A DNA stretch of 64,000 bases, taken from the NCBI RefSeq assembly GCF_020165495.1, contig NZ_JAIUIE010000006.1, forward strand, positions 1-64,000. The letters are read 5' to 3'. Position 1 is the stretch's first letter. Each line of letters opens with the position of its first letter. The notes beneath the pieces were generated by a model. That model made no database searches. It was not told the DNA's origin and saw nothing but the letters and a program-made list of their open reading frames with translations. A program made the translations under genes and the position numbers. Shown here one piece after another: positions 26,944 to 35,832 of the stretch. Origin of the DNA: Mesorhizobium sp. BR1-1-16 (GTDB lineage Bacteria; Pseudomonadota; Alphaproteobacteria; Rhizobiales; Kaistiaceae).

Positions 26944-27564
26944 ATGGATGCCAAGACCCCGCCTCACCTGAAATACGCGCCACGGCCGGCTGAAAGGCCG
27001 AGCGCGGCCGAAGCCGAGGCGGCCGTGCGCACGCTCATTGCCTATGCCGGCGATGATCCCGGCCGCGAAGGGCTGCTGGAAACGCCGGCGCGCGTCGCCA
27101 AGGCCTATCGCGAATTCTATTCCGGCTATGAGGAGGATCCGGCCGCCATTCTCGACCGTGTCTTCGACGAGGCCGGCGGCTATGAAGATCTTGTGCTCCT
27201 GCGCGACATCCCGTTCCATTCGCATTGCGAGCACCACATGGTGCCGTTCATCGGCAAGGCGCATATCGCCTATCTGCCGAACGGCGGCGTCGTCGGGCTG
27301 TCGAAGCTGGCGCGGCTGGTCGATGCCTACGCGCGCCGGCTGCAGATGCAGGAGCGGCTGACGCAGCAGATCGCCGACGCGATCGAGACGGGGCTCGCCC
27401 CGCACGGTGTCGCCGTGGCGATCGAGGCTGAGCATCACTGCGTCTCGATGCGCGGCGCGCGGAAATCCGGCGTCTCGACCGTCACTACGAGCTTCAAGGG
27501 CGTCTTCAAGACCGATCCGGCCGAGCGGGCGCGCTTCCTGCAGCTGGTCGAGGGCCGGCGCTGA
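26944..27564 (+). CDS. folE: GTP cyclohydrolase I FolE
   Basis: The 206-residue enzyme converts GTP to dihydroneopterin triphosphate, the first step of folate synthesis. Zinc ligands and active-site residues are visible in [13 protein letters not shown] (about residues 94-106) and [16 protein letters not shown] (about 162-177). The ATG at 26944 gives the normal length. An in-frame extension to 26872 overlaps the divergent scaffold gene promoter and has no family similarity. This is the zinc-dependent type IA enzyme. Confidence 0.97.
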   Translation: MDAKTPPHLKYAPRPAERPSAAEAEAAVRTLIAYAGDDPGREGLLETPARVAKAYREFYSGYEEDPAAILDRVFDEAGGYEDLVLLRDIPFHSHCEHHMVPFIGKAHIAYLPNGGVVGLSKLARLVDAYARRLQMQERLTQQIADAIETGLAPHGVAVAIEAEHHCVSMRGARKSGVSTVTTSFKGVFKTDPAERARFLQLVEGRR

Positions 27565-27638
27565 GCCTCGCCCCTTGTGCGCGGTCGCGTCTTTGGTCTA
27601 AGCCGCTCTCCTTCCCCTACGATCCAAGGGCTGCACCC

Positions 27639-28928
27639 ATGAGCGAAGCTGCACCGCGCACGACGAAGTCCATCACGATCACGCCGGCAACCGCTCCGCT
27701 CTACGGCCGTGTCTCGCCGCCCGGATCGAAGTCGATCACCAATCGCGTGCTGCTGCTGGCGGCGTTGGCAAACGGCACCAGTCAGATCACGGGCGCGCTC
27801 AAGAGCCTCGACACCAAGCTGATGGCGGCAGCGCTGCGCGACATGGGCGTCACGGTCGAGGAGCCCGACGCGACGAGCTTCGTTGTTACCTCCACAGGGC
27901 GCCTCGCTGCACCGGCCGGCCCGCTCTTTCTCGGCAATGCCGGCACCGCGATGCGCTTCCTGACCGCTGCGGTGACGCTCGTCGACGGCACGGCGGTGGT
28001 TGATGGCGATGATCATATGCGCAAGCGCCCGATCGGCCCGCTGGTCGCCGCGCTGCAATCGGTCGGCATCGATTGCAGCGATGCCGGCGGCTATCCCCCG
28101 GTCACGGTGCATGGCACCGGCGCCTTCGGCAGCGGGCGCATCGAGATCGATGGCAGCCTGTCGAGCCAATATGTCTCGGCCCTGCTGATGGCGGCAGCGT
28201 GCGGAACCGGACCGGTCGAGGTCGCGCTCACCGGCGACACGTTCGGCGCACGCGGCTATGTCGACCTGACCGTCGCGGCGATGACCACCTTTGGCGCCAA
28301 GGTCGAGAAGCGTGACGAAGCGACCTGGCGCATCGAGCCGACCGGCTATACGGCCGCCGACATCCATGTCGAGCCAGACGCTTCCGCGGCGACCTATCTC
28401 TGGGCAGCTTCGGTGCTCACAGACGGCGCCATCGACCTTGGCGTCGCAACCGAGGATTTCTCGCAGCCGGACGCCGCCGCGGCCGCCCTCATCGCGGAAT
28501 TCCCCCATCTGCCGGCCGAAATCGACGGCTCGCAGATGCAGGATGCCGTGCCAACGCTGGCCGTCCTCGCTGCCTTCAACGAAACGCCGGTGCGTTTCGT
28601 CGGCATCGCCAATCTCCGCGTCAAGGAATGCGACCGCATCCGTGCGCTCTCGACCGAGCTTTCGCGCATCCGGCCGGGGCTCGCGCATGAAGAAGGCGAC
28701 GACCTCATCGTCGCCTCCGATCCCGACCTCGCCGGCCAGACATTGCCGACCGAGATCGAGACCTATTCGGACCATCGCATCGCCATGAGCTTCGCGCTCG
28801 CCGGCCTCAAGATCGGCGGCATCACGATCCTCGACCCGGATTGCACGGGCAAAACCTATCCCGGCTACTGGGATGCCCTCGCCTCGCTCGGCGTCGGGCT
28901 GAAACTCCGAGAGGAGGAAGCCGCATGA
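27639..28928 (+). CDS. aroA: 3-phosphoshikimate 1-carboxyvinyltransferase (EPSP synthase)
   Basis: The 429-residue enzyme joins shikimate-3-phosphate and PEP in aromatic amino-acid synthesis. Motifs: SPPGSKSITNRVLLLAALA (PGSKS substrate loop), LFLGNAGTAMRFL (GNAGTxxR), DGDDHMRKRPIGPL, SSQYVSALLMAA and NLRVKECDRI. The GNAGTAMR sequence has the plain, glyphosate-sensitive-like Gly-Asn-Ala-Gly-Thr arrangement, although tolerance cannot be inferred from this alone. It is translationally coupled to hisI by a four-base ATGA overlap. Confidence 0.95.
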   Translation: MSEAAPRTTKSITITPATAPLYGRVSPPGSKSITNRVLLLAALANGTSQITGALKSLDTKLMAAALRDMGVTVEEPDATSFVVTSTGRLAAPAGPLFLGNAGTAMRFLTAAVTLVDGTAVVDGDDHMRKRPIGPLVAALQSVGIDCSDAGGYPPVTVHGTGAFGSGRIEIDGSLSSQYVSALLMAAACGTGPVEVALTGDTFGARGYVDLTVAAMTTFGAKVEKRDEATWRIEPTGYTAADIHVEPDASAATYLWAASVLTDGAIDLGVATEDFSQPDAAAAALIAEFPHLPAEIDGSQMQDAVPTLAVLAAFNETPVRFVGIANLRVKECDRIRALSTELSRIRPGLAHEEGDDLIVASDPDLAGQTLPTEIETYSDHRIAMSFALAGLKIGGITILDPDCTGKTYPGYWDALASLGVGLKLREEEAA

Positions 28929-29380
28929 GCGATCTTTTCGCTTCGCCCGGCACGCACGCCGAGATCGAGGAAGGCCTCGTCCTGATGCCCCGCTTCGGCG
29001 CGGATGGGCTGATTGCGGCCATCGTCGTCGACGATGCAAGCGGCGATGTCGTCATGGTCGCCTGGATGAACCAGGAGGCGCTGGCGAAAACGATCGAGAC
29101 CGGCGAAGGCTGGTATTGGAGCCGTTCGCGGAAGGAGCTCTGGCACAAGGGCGCGACCAGCGGCCATGTCCAGACCGTGACCGAGATACGCGTCGATTGC
29201 GACCAGGACGCGATCCTCGTCCGCGTCGTCACGGCGGGAACAGGCGCCAACTGCCACACTGGCCGCAAGGGGTGCTTCTACCGGCGCATCCCGCTCGGCC
29301 AGCAATCGTCGCAGGCCGTCGCGCTGGAGCCGACCGGCGATGTCCCGCTGTTCGATCCGAAGGCCGTCTACGGCGGCTGA
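28925..29380 (+). CDS. hisI: Phosphoribosyl-AMP cyclohydrolase HisI
   Basis: The 151-residue enzyme carries out the third step of histidine synthesis, opening the adenine ring of PR-AMP. Conserved motifs are VAWMNQEALAKTIETGEGWY, SRSRKELWHKGATSGHVQ, the metal-binding VDCDQDAIL, and GANCHTGRKGCFYR with the zinc cysteines. It is the stand-alone cyclohydrolase, with no HisE domain. Coupling to aroA is a typical rhizobial neighbourhood but does not imply shared control of the pathways. Confidence 0.96.
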   Translation: MSDLFASPGTHAEIEEGLVLMPRFGADGLIAAIVVDDASGDVVMVAWMNQEALAKTIETGEGWYWSRSRKELWHKGATSGHVQTVTEIRVDCDQDAILVRVVTAGTGANCHTGRKGCFYRRIPLGQQSSQAVALEPTGDVPLFDPKAVYGG

Positions 29381-29402
29381 ATGCGACGCCGAGCCGGCTG
29401 GC

Positions 29403-29834
29403 TCATGCCATCGCGATATAGGCCCGCATCTCGTCTGCTTCGCGCTCGACTTGCTCGATGCGCGCCTTCACGACGTCGCCAATCGAGATGATCCCGGCGA
29501 GCCGGCCGTCCTCCACCACCGGCAGGTGGCGGAACCGGCCATGCGTCATCCGTTCCATGACGTCATTGATGGTGTCCTGGTCGCTGCAGGTGATGACCTT
29601 CGCGGTCATGATCGATGCGACGCTCGCAACCAGCCCATCGGTTCCTGCCTGCGCGAGCATGCGCACGACGTCCCGTTCCGAGACAATGCCGAGAATGCGT
29701 TGGAAATCATCGGCAACCACGACAGCGCCGATGCGCCGCTCGGCGAGGATCGCAACCACCTCGGCGACCGATGTTTCCTTCGGGACTGTGAGAACGTCTC
29801 GGCCCTTCCGGGCGAGGATCGCGGCAACGGTCAT
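29403..29834 (-). CDS. Two-CBS-domain protein
   Basis: The 143-residue protein consists almost entirely of a CBS pair: residues about 10-70 (VPKETSVAEVVAILAERRIG then GIVSERDVVRML) and 75-130 (MTHGRFRHLPVVEDGRLAGI then ISIGDVV). CBS pairs bind adenosine nucleotides and regulate partner enzymes or channels. No effector domain is present, so it probably acts in trans. The start at 29834 removes a 21-residue extension without similarity. It is convergent with hisI. Confidence 0.93.
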   Translation of the reverse strand: MTVAAILARKGRDVLTVPKETSVAEVVAILAERRIGAVVVADDFQRILGIVSERDVVRMLAQAGTDGLVASVASIMTAKVITCSDQDTINDVMERMTHGRFRHLPVVEDGRLAGIISIGDVVKARIEQVEREADEMRAYIAMA

Positions 29835-29957
29835 GGCGTCGGCTCCCTTGAAACGAGGCGCCAGCCGCTCTCTCTCAGGTGGACCGGTACCGGACACCGC
29901 GTCTGGGGATGATGATCCCGGCGGGATCGAAGCGCAAGCGCGCAGGCCTCGGCAGGA

Positions 29958-30701
29958 TCACGCCACGCGCCGCGCCACGGGATCGAAGATCGGGAAGAAC
30001 AGCAGTCCGACGATGAACCCGCCAAGATGCGCGTCCCATGCGATCTGGCTCGACTGGATCCCCGGCGGCGTGAACAGCAGCCCGAACAGCAGGTTGAACA
30101 CGAACCAGACGCCCAGGAACATCACGACCCGCGAATTCCGTATCATTTCGGGAATCGTCAGCGCAGGCCGATGATCGGCATCAGGACTGAAGGCCCCGCC
30201 GCCGCCAAGCCGTCCACCGGGCGAGAAAGCGAAGCGCGCGGCGGCGGCCATCTGCGCGGCGATGCCGGCAGACGCGCCGACGAGCGGAGCGACACTGTAG
30301 GGATCGAGTGCAAGATGCGCAGCCGCGCCGCCGGCAGCGCCGAGCAGCGAGAACGCCACGAAGCGCTGCGGACCGAAGCGCCGGGCGAGCGGCGTGCCGA
30401 AGGCTGCGAGCCACAGCGCATTGATGCCGAAATGCATCCAGTCGGCATGAAGGAACGCATAAGTGACGAAGGTCCAGACGTCGCCGGCGATGCCGCCCGG
30501 CCAGTCGAAGTCATAGGCGGCTGGAAAGGTGATCCGCACCGGCACGAACGAGAAGGCGGCGATCACCCATCCCTCCTGGTCCGGCGTCAGCAGCCAGACA
30601 CGAATGGCATGGATGACGCCGAGCAGCGCCACCGAGGCGATGATCACGGGCGGCAGATTGAAAACCGGCTCGCGCGCCGTGGGCGGGGTGCGTTCTGACA
30701 T
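29958..30701 (-). CDS. Rhomboid-family intramembrane serine protease
   Basis: The 247-residue protein has about six membrane helices. The family marks are AFLHADWMHFGINALWL (loop and helix 2 with His and Asn), the catalytic serine S144 in VGASAGIAAQM, and the catalytic histidine H225 in AWDAHLGGFIVGLLFFP. The serine-histidine pair is intact, so an active protease is expected. A Gly-rich cytoplasmic or periplasmic loop (residues 161-180) separates helices 4 and 5. Substrates are unknown. The gene is monocistronic. Confidence 0.93.
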   Translation of the reverse strand: MSERTPPTAREPVFNLPPVIIASVALLGVIHAIRVWLLTPDQEGWVIAAFSFVPVRITFPAAYDFDWPGGIAGDVWTFVTYAFLHADWMHFGINALWLAAFGTPLARRFGPQRFVAFSLLGAAGGAAAHLALDPYSVAPLVGASAGIAAQMAAAARFAFSPGGRLGGGGAFSPDADHRPALTIPEMIRNSRVVMFLGVWFVFNLLFGLLFTPPGIQSSQIAWDAHLGGFIVGLLFFPIFDPVARRVA

Positions 30702-31094
30702 GGCTTCGAGATAGACGCCCGTTGCTGCGGAGACAAGCGGCCCCGCATTCGGACGAAAGCCTGCATGTGGCCGAGGACGGAAAATGAGGGGCCGTCCGGC
30801 GCGGCTTCAAGAAGCGCGCACAAACGGCCCCAGTCACGCCCCGTCTTTACCCCCCGGTCAAAGACGCCCCGTGAACGCGACAGGATTGCCATGCGGCGCG
30901 TGAATTCGCAACCATGTCGCCAGGGCGCATGTGAGTCGGTCTGTTGCACCGTCATGCGCCGGTTGGCACGCTGCGTGCACACCCCGCATTTACCATGTTG
31001 GTCGGGGGGCCAGCTGTCCCGCTCCTGCACAAACGCAGGCGCCGGGGTGGCAGACGTGCCGTCCCTGAACCGAAATCGAACGTCGAAGGGCGGA
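30702..31094. other. Intergenic region between rhomboid and PAS genes
   Basis: These 393 bases carry the divergent promoters of the rhomboid and PAS genes. I see no frame with family features and no clear repeat. A minus-strand frame through it (to 31108) has poor coding character and is not called. Confidence 0.5.
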
Positions 31095-31751
31095 ATGAAG
31101 CATCGCAATACCAGGGAACTCTACGACTATTGGTCTCGCCTGCGCGGCCCGGACGCCGCGCCGTCACGCGGGGCCATCGAGCCGGCAGAGATCCACGCCC
31201 TTCTCGGTGACACGTTCATCCTCGAAAGTGCCGGGCCGACCCAATATCCCTTCCGCCTTGCCGGTACACGCCTCTGCTCGCATTTCGGCCGCGAATTGAA
31301 GGGCCGCAACTTCCTGACGCTCTGGGGCGATGAGGACATGGAGGCCATCGACACGCTGCTGACAGCCGTCTGCATCGATGCCGCCGCCGCAGTGATCGGC
31401 GTCGAGACGCTCAATGATCGTGGCCAGTCCGCGCCCTGGGAGATGGTCGTCCTGCCGCTGTCGCGCGGCGGGCGGGTCTATGATCGCATCCTCGGGCTGA
31501 TGGCGCCCCTCGAGCGCCCTTACTGGCTCGACATCCATCCGGTCATCCGGCAGTCGATCACCAGCCTGCGCCTGATCTGGCCCGACGAACGGCCCGTCCT
31601 GCTGCATCCGTCCATTCCGGCGCCGAGCCGGGTGGCCATGTCGCCGATATCGGCCTATCGCGGCGATGATTTGCCGGAAATGCCGGCAGGTGCGATCGAG
31701 CGTGGACGCCGCCATCACCATCTCGTCGTCTTCGAAGGCGGCAAGCGGTGA
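31095..31751 (+). CDS. PAS-domain (PAS_5 type) protein
   Basis: The 218-residue protein starts after GAAGGGCGGA. The body fits the alphaproteobacterial PAS_5 family: RELYDYWSRLRGPDAAPSRG, PAEIHALLGDTFILE, FRLAGTRLCSHFGRELKGRNF, then WEMVVLPLSRGG and RILGLMAPL. These stand-alone PAS proteins have no output domain, and their ligand is unknown. The C-terminal 60 residues are probably disordered, ending in a His/Arg-rich segment. It is 84 bases upstream of the PilZ gene, on the same strand. Confidence 0.88.
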   Translation: MKHRNTRELYDYWSRLRGPDAAPSRGAIEPAEIHALLGDTFILESAGPTQYPFRLAGTRLCSHFGRELKGRNFLTLWGDEDMEAIDTLLTAVCIDAAAAVIGVETLNDRGQSAPWEMVVLPLSRGGRVYDRILGLMAPLERPYWLDIHPVIRQSITSLRLIWPDERPVLLHPSIPAPSRVAMSPISAYRGDDLPEMPAGAIERGRRHHHLVVFEGGKR

Positions 31752-31835
31752 CGTCCGTCACGGCTCGCAGCGCATATGGCTTGTTAAGGGCGACCCGCTA
31801 AATTGTCCGGGACGACTGCATCCCGGACGCACTCC

Positions 31836-32444
31836 ATGCTCGAACTGGCGACGACGCACCGGCCGACCCTCAACGCGTATGATCGCCGACGCTACCGGCG
31901 CTATGAGGTCGCCTTGCTCGGACGCTATATGCTGGAAAGCCGCCGGGAATATCCCTGCCAGACGATCGACATCTCGACCGACACGCTGTCGCTGGCGGCG
32001 CCGATCCAGGGGCGGATTGGCGAACGCATCATCGCCTATATCGACCAGCTCGGCCGGGTCGAAGGCACCATCACGCGCCATGCCGCGAACGGCTTCGTTC
32101 TTTCGGTCGTCGCAACGCTGAGAAAGCGCGACAAGCTGGCCACGACGCTCGAATGGCTGGCTGAGCGTTCGCTCGCCCAAGGCATCGACGAGCGAACCGG
32201 CGTCCGCATCGTCCCGCGCAACCCGTTTTCGCAGCTCGCGCTGCCAGATGGCAGCCTCGAGCGCTGCCGGGTGATCGATCTCTCGACGACCGGCGCGGCG
32301 CTCGCGCTTTCCGCCCGGCCGGCACTGGGCACATCGGTGGCGCTAGGGCGCATCGGCGCACGGGTGATCCGGCACACCGAGGACGGCGTCGCCATCGCCT
32401 TCGCCTCCGTGCAGGACGAGACCGAGCTGCGCGCGCAGTTTTGA
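31836..32444 (+). CDS. Protein with two PilZ domains, one degenerate
   Basis: The 202-residue protein has two PilZ-like modules. The first (residues 15-100) has RRRYRRYEV, matching the RxxxR side, but the second motif reads DISTDTLS, lacking the glycine of DxSxxG. The second module (about 115-200) has DLSTTGAAL with an intact DxSxxG, while its arginine motif is not obvious. Binding of c-di-GMP is therefore plausible but would need residues from both modules. Its partner is unknown; the cellulose synthase in the same window is a different c-di-GMP target. Confidence 0.82.
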   Translation: MLELATTHRPTLNAYDRRRYRRYEVALLGRYMLESRREYPCQTIDISTDTLSLAAPIQGRIGERIIAYIDQLGRVEGTITRHAANGFVLSVVATLRKRDKLATTLEWLAERSLAQGIDERTGVRIVPRNPFSQLALPDGSLERCRVIDLSTTGAALALSARPALGTSVALGRIGARVIRHTEDGVAIAFASVQDETELRAQF

Positions 32445-32878
32445 ATCTCGCCGCAGACCTGATCCCGACGCCGCAACATCCAGGCCATGCCGCATGCCGG
32501 CTTTGAAGCCGGCCCGGCCGGGCGGCGCCTCATCATCTGAGTTCCGCGCCCCGTAGGGCGATTCAAGGACAGTCGCTGCCGCCCGTCGCGGCCGACTGGC
32601 GTTCGGCCGCATTCCCCTGAGCCCGAAGTCGACAGGCTGCATTGCGGCGACGGAGAGCCCCGGCCGACGCCCCCCTCAGCTCGCGCACAAATTAACCTTA
32701 ACAAAAGGTTGCGCTTGCCGCTGCCCGAGCCTCGCCATATTATTTAATGAAAGGTTAACAACAACAATAAACCTTTCGACGAATTCGAATTGAGTTGGAT
32801 TTGAATTCGAGCTCGTGGCTTAGACCGGTGTCAAAACTCGACGGTCATAGTCATCGCAGCTCAAGGGAATTGGCGACT
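32445..32878. other. AT-rich promoter region upstream of the transglutaminase-like protease
   Basis: These 434 bases are coding-poor. The last 190 bases are sharply AT-rich against the background, with several GAATTC-like and TTAAC words and the CtrA-type box at 32744-32759. No gene is supported. Confidence 0.6.
32744..32759. promoter_or_regulatory. Consensus CtrA-type box
   Basis: TTAA (32744-32747), seven bases (TGAAAGG), TTAAC (32755-32759): a perfect TTAA-N7-TTAAC. It is 120 bases before the gene at 32879, in the most AT-rich stretch of the region. In Alphaproteobacteria this is the binding motif of the cell-cycle regulator CtrA. Function here is inferred from motif and position. Confidence 0.6.
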
Positions 32879-33499
32879 ATGTATTGCGTGCGCTTGTTTA
32901 CATCCTTGGTCGTGCTGGCTTTGCTTGGTGCAGCCGGCCTGTCCACTGCGAATGCGCAGGGCCAGTCCGCCTTCATGGAGGTTCTTGGCAAGACCACGCA
33001 GCCCATCGGTCATCATGACCTTTGTGCCCGCATGCCGATCGAGTGCCGCGAGCGCACGGCCGATGACAAGCCGGTGGTGCTGACGCCCGCGCTCTGGAAC
33101 GAACTCATCGCCGTCAATGACAACGTCAATACCGCGATCGTCCCCGATACCGACAAGGACATCTACGGCCGCGAGGAATACTGGAATTATCCCGATACGC
33201 TCGGAAAGGGCGATTGCGAGGATTTCGTTCTCCTGAAGCGCCGCGAACTGATGCAGCGTGGCTGGTCGGCAGGCTCCCTGCTGATCACGGTTGTCCGCCA
33301 GACCAATGGCGACGGTCATGCCGTGCTCACCGTCCGCACCGATCGCGGCGATCTCGTGCTCGACAATCTCGAGGGCAAGATCAAGCTCTGGGAGCAGACG
33401 GACTATCAGTTCATCAAGCGCCAGTCCGATACGGATAGCGGCCGCTGGGTTTCGATCGCCGACGATCGCAACGTGCTGGTCGGCTCGATCAAGCGCTGA
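32879..33499 (+). CDS. Periplasmic transglutaminase-like cysteine protease (BTLCP, LapG-like)
   Basis: The 206-residue protein has a signal peptide (residues 1 to about 27, ending ANAQ). It belongs to the bacterial transglutaminase-like cysteine proteinase family: C113 in GKGDCEDFVLLKRREL, H147 in GDGHAVLTVRT and D162 in LVLDNLEG form the expected triad. The best-known relative, LapG, cleaves surface adhesins under c-di-GMP control by LapD. Here no LapD or adhesin is adjacent, so the role is unknown. The start at 32879 follows CAAGGG. Confidence 0.9.
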   Translation: MYCVRLFTSLVVLALLGAAGLSTANAQGQSAFMEVLGKTTQPIGHHDLCARMPIECRERTADDKPVVLTPALWNELIAVNDNVNTAIVPDTDKDIYGREEYWNYPDTLGKGDCEDFVLLKRRELMQRGWSAGSLLITVVRQTNGDGHAVLTVRTDRGDLVLDNLEGKIKLWEQTDYQFIKRQSDTDSGRWVSIADDRNVLVGSIKR

Positions 33500-33502
33500 A
33501 AA

Positions 33503-34024
33503 TCAGGCGAAACCCCTCGCAAACCGGCGCCAGTTCTCGACATAGCTCCGGGCCGACTGTCGAAGTTTCTCGATCTGCTCGGGCGTGAGCGTGCGCACCA
33601 CACGGCCCGGCGCCCCGACGATCAGTGATCCCTCGGGATAATCCTTGCCCTCAGGCACGAGCGCACCAGCCCCGATCAGGGAATTGGGGCCGATCCGCGC
33701 ACCATTGAGCACGATCGCGCCCATCCCGATCAGGCTGTTATCACCGATCGTGCAGCCATGCAGGATGGCGCGGTGACCGATCGTGCAGCCCTCCCCGACC
33801 GTCAGCGGAAAGCCCATGTCGGTGTGGAGGACCGCGTGCTCCTGGATATTGGTCGCGGCACCGATGCTGATCCGCTCATTGTCGCCGCGCAGAACAGCAC
33901 CGAACCAGACGCCGACATCAATGCCGAGCGTCACCTGGCCGATCACGCGTGCGTCTGGCGCGATCCAGTAGTGCCCTGCCTCCGGCAGTTCGGGCCCGAT
34001 CCCGTCCAATGTATGCTCAGCCAT
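33503..34024 (-). CDS. Gamma carbonic anhydrase family protein
   Basis: The 173-residue left-handed beta-helix protein has hexapeptide repeats throughout. The metal-site histidines are visible in [11 protein letters not shown] and [15 protein letters not shown], and [10 protein letters not shown] matches the conserved structural segment. It is of the YrdA/PaaY type, proteins that resemble Cam carbonic anhydrase but whose activity is often unproven. It is convergent with the LapG-like gene, with only three bases between stops. Confidence 0.92.
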   Translation of the reverse strand: MAEHTLDGIGPELPEAGHYWIAPDARVIGQVTLGIDVGVWFGAVLRGDNERISIGAATNIQEHAVLHTDMGFPLTVGEGCTIGHRAILHGCTIGDNSLIGMGAIVLNGARIGPNSLIGAGALVPEGKDYPEGSLIVGAPGRVVRTLTPEQIEKLRQSARSYVENWRRFARGFA

Positions 34025-34036
34025 CTGTTCCTCTCC

Positions 34037-34369
34037 TCATAAGCTCGCCTGCGCGGCAAGGGCGAAATCAAGCACGATGACGCCCGAGCACGCGCTCCAC
34101 AGGCCGGCGATCGCTACGCTGCCGACTATCCAGCCGGCTGCCGAGCGCTGCTTCGGCCCTTCGGCCAACGCGTACCGCATGATGATGAACGGACCGGCGA
34201 CGCTGCAGAAGAGGAAAGTGACCATCATGGCCGGTGCGGAGCTCCCGAGCAGCGCAAATCGTGCCGGCTCGGACGTCACGAGCTGGTAGAAGCTGCCGAC
34301 GATGCCGGCGGCGACGAAGCCGGCCGCAACCGAAAAGACAAGCACGAAGAGCTGTACGGAAAGCGGCAT
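34037..34369 (-). CDS. Small membrane protein of unknown function
   Basis: The 110-residue protein has three or four hydrophobic helices (about residues 3-27, 40-60, 80-105). The start at 34369 has GAGG six bases upstream. Alternatives at 34375 and 34456 are poorer. I recognise no family; the residues EGPKQRS form the only charged cytoplasmic-type loop. It lies 12 bases before the carbonic anhydrase-like gene on the same strand and probably shares its transcript. Confidence 0.7.
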   Translation of the reverse strand: MPLSVQLFVLVFSVAAGFVAAGIVGSFYQLVTSEPARFALLGSSAPAMMVTFLFCSVAGPFIIMRYALAEGPKQRSAAGWIVGSVAIAGLWSACSGVIVLDFALAAQASL

Positions 34370-34462
34370 GGTCATCCTCGCTGAAGGCTGACACGCGCTG
34401 CTCGCAAGCCGCATGCCGACGAGGCTCTCGGCGAGAAACGGCAGCCGCGCTGCCATCTCCGC

Positions 34463-34493
34463 AAAAAAGAAAACGCCGCCGAAGCCGGCGGCG
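34463..34493 (-). terminator. Rho-independent terminator downstream of the DUF3126 gene
   Basis: Read on the minus strand, CGCCGCCGG-CTT-CGGCGGCG forms a long GC stem (34474-34493), followed by TTTTCTTTTTT (34463-34473). It is the clearest intrinsic terminator in the window. It ends the cysE/DUF3126 side and insulates the downstream membrane protein gene. Confidence 0.9.
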
Positions 34494-34555
34494 TCATGGT
34501 TACTGTTTCGTTAAGGCACAGCCGTCAGCGACGTGACCCGGATCGGGCCTGCCGA

Positions 34556-34783
34556 TCAGACTTCCTCGAGATCGATATCGAGGATCGCCATCGTGAAATT
34601 GTAGGACAGCTCGCCTTCCTCATCGTCGCGGAACAGCACGCCCATGAACTCCTCACCGAAATAGACCTCGGCAGAATCGTCCTTGCGCGGCCGCTGGCGG
34701 ACAGTGATGTCCTTCATGTTGAAACGCCGGCGGAAGAAGCCCTCGAGCTTCTGGATCTCCTTGCGATCCAATTTTCTCTCCAT
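34556..34783 (-). CDS. DUF3126 family protein
   Basis: The 75-residue protein matches the small alphaproteobacterial DUF3126 family in length and layout: KLEGFFRRRFNMKDITVRQR, then SAEVYFGEEFMGVLFRDDEE and a strongly acidic C terminus (DIDLEEV). It is cytoplasmic, function unknown. It commonly follows cysE, as here (about 95 bases apart). An intrinsic terminator follows it. Confidence 0.9.
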   Translation of the reverse strand: MERKLDRKEIQKLEGFFRRRFNMKDITVRQRPRKDDSAEVYFGEEFMGVLFRDDEEGELSYNFTMAILDIDLEEV

Positions 34784-34878
34784 ATGCGGGGGGAATGATC
34801 GGCGAACACCCGCGCAGCGCGCGGGCTGACCCGGCACGCCGCCCCGTGCGACGCCTCCGGCACCTTGTGGCGTCAGGC

Positions 34879-35706
34879 TTACTCGCCTTGACCCGAAAGC
34901 AGTTGATCCATCGACCGCGACGGTTCGGCGCAGGGCGCCGTGCCGACGACCTTGGCCGGAACGCCAGCGACGGTGGTGTTGGGCGGCACGGCATGCAGCA
35001 CGACCGAGCCCGCTGCGACGCGCGAGCAATGCCCGATCTCGATGTTACCGAGCACCTTGGCGCCAGCGCCGATCAGCACGCCATGGCGCACCTTGGGATG
35101 CCGATCGCCGATTTCCTTGCCGGTTCCGCCGAGCGTCACGCCCTGCAAGATCGACACGTCGTCCTCGATCAGCGCCGTCTCGCCGATGACGATGTCGGTC
35201 GCATGATCGAAGAAGATGCCCTTGCCGATCTGCACGGCCGGATTGATGTCGACCTGGAAAACGGCCGATGAACGGCTCTGCAGGTAATAGGCGAAATCGC
35301 GCCGTCCCCGCCGCCACAGATAATGGGCCAGGCGATGGGTCTGGATGGCGTGGAAACCCTTGAAATAGAGCACCGGCTCGATCGAGCGGTTGCATGCCGG
35401 ATCGCGATCGACCACCGCCTGGACATCGACCCGCATCGCATGGGCGATCGACGCGTCACTCTCGAACGCCTCGGCGAAGGCCTGGGCAATCAGGTCGCCC
35501 TGGACATCGGGGTGATCAAGTCGCCCGGCGATCCGGTGAGCCACGGCCATTTCGAGGCGATCATGCGCCAGAATCGAGCCATAGATGAAGGTCGAGAGCG
35601 CCGGCTCGCCGCGCACGATCTCGTCCGCTTCGGCGCGGATTCGCGACCAGAGCGGATCGAAGCTTGCGAGGCTATCGCCGCCGATGCGCGAAGTGACTGA
35701 CGACAT
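34879..35706 (-). CDS. cysE: Serine O-acetyltransferase CysE
   Basis: The 275-residue enzyme acetylates L-serine with acetyl-CoA, the committed step to cysteine. The N-terminal helical domain spans residues 15-140 and has DPLWSRIRAEADEIVRGEP and FKGFHAIQTHRLAHYLW. The left-handed beta-helix with hexapeptide repeats follows (GIFFDHATDIVIGET with the catalytic His-Asp region, then GTGKEIGDRHPK). The C-terminal tail ends in a Gly/Glu-rich segment without the terminal Ile typical of complexes with CysK. It is likely first in a transcript with DUF3126. Confidence 0.95.
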   Translation of the reverse strand: MSSVTSRIGGDSLASFDPLWSRIRAEADEIVRGEPALSTFIYGSILAHDRLEMAVAHRIAGRLDHPDVQGDLIAQAFAEAFESDASIAHAMRVDVQAVVDRDPACNRSIEPVLYFKGFHAIQTHRLAHYLWRRGRRDFAYYLQSRSSAVFQVDINPAVQIGKGIFFDHATDIVIGETALIEDDVSILQGVTLGGTGKEIGDRHPKVRHGVLIGAGAKVLGNIEIGHCSRVAAGSVVLHAVPPNTTVAGVPAKVVGTAPCAEPSRSMDQLLSGQGE

Positions 35707-35832
35707 GAACGTCTCCTTGCCGGAGTTTGGTCCGGGATTTTCGCCGGGACACTAGCATGAAGGGTCTGATGCCACAAAACGGCATGTACCGGGTAAACTA
35801 TGCCCGGCATCGGCGGTTGCGAGGGTCCGTCG

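Noticed and set aside
27435-29039. 534-residue minus-strand frame over folE, aroA and hisI
   Set aside because: Antisense to three well-identified enzymes; no family features.
30644-31108. Minus-strand frame between rhomboid and PAS genes
   Set aside because: It overlaps the rhomboid start and both promoters, has no plausible ribosome binding site and no domain.
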